The position numbers and the translations under genes are program-made. The notes under the pieces are model-generated. The model worked only from the letters and a program-made list of their open reading frames with translations, ran no database searches and was not told the origin of the DNA. Positions 57,656 through 64,000 of a stretch of 64,000 bases of DNA are shown in pieces (position 1 is the first letter of the stretch; every line of letters starts with the position of its first letter). Source of the DNA: Sarcomyxa edulis (taxonomy: Eukaryota > Basidiomycota > Agaricomycetes > Agaricales > Mycenaceae); NCBI GenBank assembly GCA_009761415.1, contig QUOL01000004.1, positions 806,001 to 870,000 of the forward strand, written 5' to 3'.

Positions 57656-60600
57656 ATGGCGCAGAATCTTCGAGCGTCAAGGCTCAACCAAACATTCGAG
57701 AAAATATTACGCGGACAACAGCAGGTAACTCCCCAGTCGAACAAAGTGTTTCTTGAGGCAATATGCGCACAACCCGACGTTATAGCTTGTGTCAACAAGA
57801 TCATCGGAAGCTCCCATGGATTGATGTCTGTACAGGCATCGATGCGATTCGACACCTCCTTGACGTTCCTCAACGATCATGCAACGAAGCTGATAGCGTA
57901 CATCCAGGCCCCGGAATTGAAGGTCGTCAGTGGTGGCACGTTCCTCGACCAGATCGTATCTGTTGTCGTAAACCCTCCTATATTCTGGAAAGCATTTTTC
58001 GATGCATTCCTTTCAGGAAAACTGCAGGAAGACGGCTGCCTATCTTTCGGATGGCTCCTTCTACACCTTATCTCCCAATCAGGAGAATCTGCTTCTCAAT
58101 ACCGTGACATCGCGAACATACCGACTATCACTAACACGCTTATCCAGTCGTCTCGGTCTGAGACTAGAGCGATCGGTCAGAAGATCAAACATATACTTTC
58201 TACATTCAATTCTGGTGCTCCCGCCGACACCGACACTGGTCCTGGGGGCCGTCATGACAATGACTTCGTCGATTTTCGTCAGATCGCCATCCTTCCGACC
58301 GCAGACGAAATCATGTCCACGGAGAAAGCATTCATTCGCATGAGTGCATCGCTAGAGGACCCAGAAACGGAATCGACGCGCCTAGCGGATTACCTCGATA
58401 ATCAGTATAGGATGTTGAGGGAGGATATGCTCTACGAGATGCGAGAAGAACTACAGATCGCTCTTCGCAAGAAGAAAGGTTTTCACAGGGGCCTTGTCGT
58501 CGAAGGATTCAAGCTCCTCGACGTGCATTGCGGGGCGGAGAATAGAAGGTGCAAATGGGGTGTTACCCTCAAGTGCGCAGCGGACTTGCCGCAATTGAAG
58601 GGTGTAAAACCCAAGGATAGAAAGGACTATTTGGACAAGAATCGTAAAATTTTCAAACACCAATCGCTCGCCTGCCTTCTCGTGGATGATGAAATCACAG
58701 CTTTCCCTACGATCAATCGAGACGAGGATTTGTTAGCGCTGAATCCGCCGGTCATCGTCCTGCAACTTGAAGGCAAAGCGAGCACCGTGAATGCACTGCT
58801 CAAGCTTAAGACGGGTCAGCGCATTAAGCTGATCCAGATCGACACCGCCGTATTCGCGTACGAGCCTGTTCTTACAGCGATCAAGGAGATAAAAGAAATA
58901 CCTCTGTCTCCTGAATTGCTATTCTGGAACGAGAATAGTGATATGCGTACTCCTCCCCTTCTGGCCAAACGCGTTATCGAGGCCCTTCAGAGCAATCCAG
59001 GACAGGATTTGAAACCTTTACTAGGAACAACGACTTCTATTCGATTAGATGGATCTCAAGCCGCGTCTTTTATTTCTGGCCTTACTCAACGTGTATCTCT
59101 CATCCAAGGGCCACCAGGTATGCTCTTATTGTGTCATTGACCTTAAATCTGTCATACTAATATCTAACAGGGACAGGAAAGTCATTCATCGGCTCTATCC
59201 TAGCTAAAGTTCTGCATGATTATACGAGCAGTACGATTCTTGTCGTCTGCTACACAAACCATGCTCTAGACCAGTTTCTCGAAGATCTCCTCAATATTGG
59301 GATCGCGCAGCAAAATATCGTCAGGCTGGGCGGTAAATCTACTACAAAAACGGCACCGTTGACTCTGCAAAATACGCAAAAGGCAGGGCTAAAATGGGGG
59401 AGGGCCGATTGGACGATCATCAACAATCTCACTTCTACTTCCGAAAGTCTTTATAGTCGTCTCACAGATGCATGGGAGAGATATAAGGTCATCAACGTAC
59501 AAAACAGTGACCTGTTGGAGTATCTTGAATTTGGAGGACCGGAGTATCTGGAAGCTTTTCGCGTTCCAACAGCTGCCGATGGAATGACCCAGATAGGAAA
59601 GAAAGGTCGGAAGGTCGACACCACTTACTTGCTGAACCAGTGGGTGAACGGCTGGGATGCAGGAATATTCATGGACTACCCACACGTACGCGCGGCGTCA
59701 CAGATATGGGGTATGACACGGGCTGCACGTCAAGACCAGATCGCGCAATGGAAGTTGGTAATCATGAAGGAGCAGGTTGCTGATATCTATGCCGTCGCAA
59801 AGGAGTATAACACCTGTCAAAATGAGCTTGCTCGTAAACGAGCTGAGGGAGTAGCGGTAATCCTCAGCAGCAAGCGGATCATAGGATGTACCACCACGGC
59901 AGCAGCAAAATATAGCGTGGATATACTTGCTGCATCGCCTGATGTACTTCTCGTAGAAGAGGCAGGAGAGATCTTAGAAAGGTTCGTGTATCTTTAAGTT
60001 GATTCTTTTCTTTCTCATTGATTCTGACCTGCATTGAAAGCCACATCCTCACGGCGCTGGGACCAAAAACCCAGCAACTGATTTTGATAGGAGATCACAA
60101 GTACGTAGCATGTCATGGAATATCAATTCAAGACCGACTAATCTTGTAATGCTGTAGGCAACTTCGACCCAAGGTCAATCACTACGAGTTGACTGTCGAG
60201 AAAGGTGACGGGTTCGACCTCAACCGGTCACTTTTTGAGCGGCTCGTCCTCAAGGGATATCCCCATCAAACACTTACGGAACAGCATCGTATGCGACCAG
60301 AAATTTCTGACTTGATACGGCGTTTGACATACCCAGACCTTGTTGACTCTCCCAAAACTGCTAATCGACCAGATCTTCGTGGCGTGCAAGACAACGTAGT
60401 CTTCATCAATCATGACTACCCAGAGGACAACACCCCCGAGCTCGCGGATCGGAAAGATCTGACTACGACGTCTTCCAAACAGAACTCTTATGAAGTAGAG
60501 ATGGTGTTGAAGATCGTGCGCTACCTTGGGCAACAGGGATATGGCACCGATAAACTCGTCGTTCTGACTCCTTACCTCGGACAATTGCAAAAGCTTCAGG

Positions 60601-63600
60601 CGGCGTTGAAGGCAGACAATGACCCCGTACTCTCAGATCTTGATTCGTACGATCTAGTGCGTGCTGGCTTACTCCCTGCTGCAACAGCAAAATTATCGAA
60701 GAAACCCATTCGTCTGGCAACCATTGGTACGAACGATCGTCTGAGTTGGATTGATGTGCACTAACTTTGACATGGTCAGACAATTATCAAGGAGAAGAGA
60801 GCGAGATTGTGATCGTCTCTCTGACCAGAAGCAACGCTGCCAATGACATTGGATTCATGTCGTCTCCAGAACGACTGAACGTCCTCCTGTCCAGAGCTCG
60901 CAATGCCCTCATCATGATCGGGAACGCTCGGACATTCCTCAACTCGAAGAAAGGAAGAGATATCTGGACTCCATTCATTGATCTTCTCAAACATGGCCGG
61001 CATGTATTTGATGGACTGCCTGTGAGGTGCGAGCGACACCAAGACCGGATGGCTCTTCTCCGCCAAGCCTCCGATTTTGACACGGAATGTCCAGACGGCG
61101 GCTGCACAGAACCATGGTACGCAGAATCCTGTATAGAGATCTCACAACATCTCGTTCTGATTCATTTCGTATTTAGTAACGCGAAGCTTAGTTGTGGGCA
61201 CGAATGTCCTTCAAAATGTCACCAACTCTACGACCACTCCAAGATGCCTTGCCAGCGTGTATTATCGTCGCAGTGTCCCCAAGGCCATCCCCGAACTTGG
61301 GTGTGTCACAAAGGTTCTCCCGTAGCATGTATGAAGTGCGATAAAGCTCAGAAGATTGCGGAAAAGAAACGGCAGAAAGATCTTGTTGAGCAGCAAAAGC
61401 GAGACACCGATCAAGCCTTGCATAACCAAAAAATCGCCGAAATCGAAGAGAAGATAGCGTCAGAACGGCGCATTATCCGTGATGCACAGGTTGCGAGAGA
61501 GAGAGAGAACGCTATTCGTCAGAAGGAGATGGACTTGCAGGACGCAGCCCGAGCGGCGGCCTCATCGTCGCCTACCATCGACACTACTATCTCATCAGAA
61601 ACCAGTCCAGGTCCTACCGGCGGACTTAGAACAATTGCAAACCCTCTGGGAACTTTTGTAACCTCATTGCTCAAACCATTCAAGGCCCCCCTTCCTGAGA
61701 CGATGTCCCTGCAGGATCCCAAGTCGGCGAAACCCAATATTCAGTCATCTTCGCAGCAGGAGTGGCAGCGTCAAAAGGATTTCGAAGGCGCGAGCAACGA
61801 CGCTATCGACAGCATCATGTCTATGACCGGCTTGGAGGAGGTCAAGGCACAAGTTCTCCGTATCAAAGCCAAAGTCGATGCGACCAAACGGCAGAACTCG
61901 TCTCTAAAGGAAGAGAGGTTTAACATAGTCTTACTCGGAAATCCTGGGACAGGTATACACTCTAGTTATTGTGGCATTAAGTGTGTGACTGACGAGTTGA
62001 ATCAGGCAAAACAACTGTTGCTCGGGCGTACGCAAAATTTTTGACATCCAGCCAAGTACTTCCGGGGAGCGAGTTCGTCGAGACTACTGGATCACGATTA
62101 GCCAATGACGGTGTACCCGGTATCAAGAAACTAATCGAGAACGTTATAAATGCCGGAGGAGGAGCGATCTTTGTGGACGAAGCCTACCAATTGGCAGGTG
62201 AACACAATTTTCAGGGGAGTCAGGTCCTCGATTTCTTGTTGGCCGAGATGGAAAACAATGTCGGGACAATAGTTTTCATCTTGGCCGGCTATAACAAACA
62301 GATGGAGAAGTTCTTTGAACACAATCCTGGTCTCACAAGCAGGGTACCGTATACACTCCAATTCAAGGATTATACGGATTCGGAACTCCAACTTATGCTG
62401 GAGCAGCTGATCCGAAAAAAATACAACGGTCGCATGAAGGTCGAAGATGGTGTACATGGACTGTACGGGCGTATCGCCGTGCGACGTCTAGGTAGAGGTC
62501 GAGGCAAGGAGGGATTTGGGAATGCAAGAGCACTTCACAACATGCTAGCAAAAATCGCTGAACGCCAAGCTGAACGACTCGCTGGGGAGCGCCGGAAAGG
62601 CCTCACACCTAACGACTTCATGCTGATGAAGGAAGACTTGATTGGACCCAATCCTTCCCAAGTACTTCTCAACAGTGCATCTTGGACGAAGCTTCGATCC
62701 TTGACTGGTCTGTCGGCCGTTAAAGAGTCCATTCGCAGTCTATTTAACCTCATAGAGATCAATTACCAACGTGAGCTAGAAGAAAAGGAACCAATACAGA
62801 TGTCTCTCAATCGCGTGTTCCTCGGATCACCGGGGACAGGTATGTCTCGTTCATCTCCTAGTGAATCCCCCAATTAACGATCAGGACAGGGAAGACAACA
62901 GTAGCCAGATTGTACGGTCAGATACTTGCAGATTTGGGATTGATCAGTAATGGAGAAGGTATGGGATACCCTTCGATCTTCAAAAATCTTTGTTGATTAC
63001 AGCGCTGCCCAGTCGTCATGAAAAACCCTGCAGACTTCATCGGAGCTGTTCTGGGAGAATCGGAGAAGAACACAAAGGCTATTTTGGCGAATACAATCGG
63101 GAAAGTATTGATCATCGATGAGGTATGTTCTTGCGCCGAAACGCAAATGTACTGCCATTTTCATCCGTTGTCACCAGGCATACATGTTGTACGGAGGTGC
63201 AGGTGGTCCTGGGAAAGGAAATGATCAATACAAGGTACGTCCAGAGCTATTCTCAATTGATTTCCTTTGTTCTTACTTTGGACTTGTAAGACTGCTGTCA
63301 TCGACACGATTGTTGCAGAAGTGCAGAGCGTTCCGGGCGAAGATCGATGTGTCCTGCTGTTGGGGTACAAGACTCAAATAGTTGAAATGTTCCAGGTGAA
63401 CAAGCTTCGTTGATCATTGCTGCAAGAACTCATCGTCACTGCCTTTCCTCACTCCAATAAGAACGTGAACCCAGGGTTATCACGGCGTTTTGATATCGAG
63501 AATGCCTTCCACTTTGAAGACTTCAGTGATACCGAGTTGTCGGAAATTTTGGATCAAAAGCTCAAGTCGCAAGATCTCGAAGCCACCCTCGCTGCTAAAA

Positions 63601-64000
63601 AGGTCGTCATCGAGTTATTGGGTCGCCTACGAGACCGTCCAAATTTTGGAAACGCCGGGGAAGTCGAAAACCTTCTCGGTCAGGCTAAGAACCGTTATCA
63701 GACCCGTCAAAGGTCTCTGCCGGTAGCTCAACGGTCTTCTGACGTGAAATTTGAACCGCAGGACTTTGATCCCAACTTTGATAGAGGTGTCAATGCATCT
63801 ACAAACCTCCAGAAATTGTTCGAGGACATCGTAGGTTGCGACGATATTGTCAAAAAGCTCGGGGATTATCAGAGGATTGCTCAAGCGATGAAATTGAAAG
63901 GCGCAGACTCCCGGAATCGCATTCCAACAAATTTTGTATTCAAAGGCCCACCTGGTCAGTTTTCCCTTGGAATATTCATTGTGGACATCCCCTGACATTA
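57656..64000 (+). CDS. SF1 helicase with NFX1 zinc finger and tandem CbbX-type AAA+ modules, partial
   Basis: Very large P-loop protein that runs off the right edge. Start 57656 (MAQNLRASRLNQTFEKILRG). The helicase Walker A is split by an intron: SLIQGPP, then GTGKSFIGSILAK (about 59110-59200). Later motifs are VVCYTNHALDQFLEDLL, RIIGCTTTAAAKYS, LLVEEAGEI (Walker B), LILIGDHKQLRPKVNHYELT, LTEQHRMRPEI, ATIDNYQGEESEIVIVSLTR and LNVLLSRARNALIMIGN. These match UPF1-like SF1 helicases of the NFX1/ZNFX1 type. An NFX1-type zinc finger (KLSCGHECPSKCHQLYDHSK) and a coiled coil follow. Then come CbbX-like AAA+ modules: NIVLLGNPGTGKTTVARAYA with AIFVDEAYQLAG; VFLGSPGTGKTTVARLYGQI with VLIIDEAYMLYG; and the start of a third (TNFVFKGPPG) at 63930-63958. 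Role unknown. Confidence 0.88.

Overview
This is a stretch of fungal nuclear genome, most likely from an Agaricomycete (mushroom-forming Basidiomycota). The signs are intron-dense genes with short GT-AG introns (about 50-70 bp), a sesquiterpene synthase, an AIG1-like GTPase of the kind expanded in Agaricomycetes, a crinkler-like protein with a kinase-like tail, and a TRAP-alpha gene. I cannot name the species. Gene ends given here are start and stop codons on the genome; introns lie inside the spans. Splice sites were inferred by eye from reading frame and consensus.

Layout. 1-2707: 3' part of a GH15 glucoamylase with a CBM20 starch-binding domain, then a complete AIG1-like GTPase ending in a CaaX box. 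3967-6068: a Ras-like GTPase read through a conserved intron position into an HSL-type alpha/beta hydrolase. 6434-10205: housekeeping genes SSR1 (TRAP-alpha), SWD2 (COMPASS) and RPB5. 10206-14376: gene-poor island. 14377-20668: sesquiterpene synthase, an in-frame cystathionine beta-lyase/mevalonate kinase fusion, and VPS71/SWC6. 22326-31630: homocitrate synthase and a GAF-containing hybrid histidine kinase. 32732-34704: nine-finger TFIIIA.

34.8-43.5 kb is a segmental-duplication hub. It contains a decayed GTPase copy, a crinkler-kinase gene, a copied 3' piece of the TFIIIA gene, an inverted copy of the glucoamylase-GTPase pair from the left edge, a third GTPase 5' piece and a copied 3' end of the ras gene. 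In the inverted copy the GTPase coiled coil is fused in frame to a CBM20 domain.

43.5-64 kb: CIA30 (complex I assembly), a membrane-anchored kelch protein, a flavin monooxygenase, a two-domain rhodanese, an F-box-like protein, canonical Ras (CVIL CaaX), and the start of a very large SF1 helicase / NFX1 zinc finger / CbbX-type AAA+ protein that runs off the right edge.

The most striking features are three apparent gene fusions (cystathionine beta-lyase with mevalonate kinase; AIG1-like GTPase with CBM20; Ras-like with alpha/beta hydrolase) and the duplication hub, which shows how at least one fusion probably arose. The mevalonate kinase fusion lies beside the sesquiterpene synthase, so precursor supply and terpene formation are physically close.
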